From positions 1-42,191 of the forward strand of contig CALGAO010000087.1 of NCBI GenBank assembly GCA_937957685.1: a stretch of 42,191 nucleotides of DNA, read 5' to 3'. Below the pieces are notes generated by a model. That model saw only the letters and a program-made list of their open reading frames with translations. It was not told where the DNA came from and did no database searches. This document shows, one piece after another, positions 41,953 to 42,191 of the stretch. Source of the DNA: an uncultured Paenibacillaceae bacterium (GTDB taxonomy: Bacteria; Bacillota; Bacilli; Paenibacillales; DA-C8). The translations under genes were made by a program, and so were the position numbers. Position 1 is the first letter of the stretch; each line of letters begins with the position of its first letter.

Positions 41953-41966
41953 CCGGGACGGGGATC

Positions 41967-41992
41967 GACGTTCCGTTGCGGCAGAAGGCTGG
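41967..41992 (+). repeat. dispersed intergenic repeat, copy 2
   Basis: Matches 9958-9983 at 24 of 26 positions and lies 14 bases after the trmB stop. Confidence 0.55.
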
Positions 41993-42086
41993 TCCCGGCT
42001 TGATCCTCAGTTCACCCATGAAGTTAAACATTTCACTTCATTTGTTAATCCGATGGCCAAGCAAACGTTATCAAGGAAACTGAAAA

Positions 42087-42191
42087 GGGGCTGTCTGAAA
42101 AGTCCCTAAAATGAAACGCCACGAAACTCATTCAGGGTTCGGAAGTCGGGCTGTTGCATGGCAGCCAGCCACATTGCTGGAATGTTCTCCT
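42087..42191. mobile_element. IS1182-family remnant, cut by the window edge
   Basis: The element end begins GGGGCTGTC at 42087, typical of IS1182-type termini in Firmicutes, and matches the solitary end at 19464-19491. Transposase-like coding sequence follows almost at once on the minus strand. In an intact element the end near the transposase C-terminus would be followed by C-terminal codons, not N-terminal ones, so most of the transposase is missing. Confidence 0.65.
42103..42191 (-). pseudogene. IS1182-type transposase fragment (N-terminal region)
   Basis: Reading leftwards from 42189 the frame gives IPAMWLAAMQQPDFRTLNEF, the typical N-terminal segment of IS1182 transposases (MWLxxxxxPDFRTxNxFR), normally around residues 80-100 of about 450-550. 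Similarity ends near 42118 and the frame then reads into the terminal repeat and stops at 42045. The gene therefore lost its centre and C-terminus. The start lies beyond the window. Confidence 0.65.

Overview
The window is a 42.2 kb chromosomal segment from a moderately high-GC Gram-positive spore former, most likely in the Paenibacillaceae. The evidence is the sporulation-linked block ydcC - alr - ndoAI - ndoA - tex - cmpA - sprT (close to the Bacillus subtilis ydc order), strong AGGAGG-type ribosome binding sites, frequent GTG/TTG starts, S-layer homology (SLH) anchoring and two B. subtilis-type tRNA-modification genes (ytqA, ytqB/mnmM). No rRNA, CRISPR array or prophage is visible.

Layout. 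1-1600: a looser, AT-richer stretch with three small membrane or secreted proteins of unknown role. 1856-9251: lipoprotein YdcC, alanine racemase, EndoAI/EndoA antitoxin-toxin pair, Tex, a short cmpA gene on the minus strand, a conserved hypothetical and a SprT-like metalloprotein. 9287-9801: four tRNA genes (Asn, Ser, Glu, Leu) in two promoter-terminator units. 10098-21797: ROK sugar kinase, DHA2-type MFS exporter, 7TM-GGDEF diguanylate cyclase, DUF2621 protein, endonuclease IV with a long C-terminal extension, PurU, transketolase, phosphoglucose isomerase and a YvyE/IMPACT protein. 22049-33040: one 3663-residue secreted surface protein with five LamG-like domains, six small Ig-like domains, four GH43-type five-bladed propeller domains, two Big2 domains and three C-terminal SLH domains. 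33174-41952: spermidine synthase, a class I c-di-GMP riboswitch with terminator controlling a GGDEF-EAL protein, YjbQ, a DUF4080 radical SAM protein, mnmM, ytqA, a 55-residue small protein and trmB. The right edge holds a broken IS1182-like element.

How the parts relate. The giant protein looks like a cell-wall-tethered multi-enzyme for arabinose-containing (or related) plant polysaccharide side chains. A cre-like site upstream suggests CcpA carbon-catabolite control. The sugar kinase, Pgi and Tkt nearby are central carbon genes but are not obviously co-transcribed with it. Two c-di-GMP enzymes are encoded, one cyclase with an intact inhibitory site and one EAL protein behind a c-di-GMP riboswitch. 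Base pairing in the riboswitch suggests that ligand binding favours termination (OFF). ytqA, mnmM and trmB are tRNA-modification functions; ydcC and cmpA are spore-envelope functions.

Most notable: the four-propeller surface protein with an internal, almost identical DNA repeat, the riboswitch-EAL circuit, a cmpA gene and a 55-codon gene easily missed because of size, and remnants of IS1182-type ends at two places.
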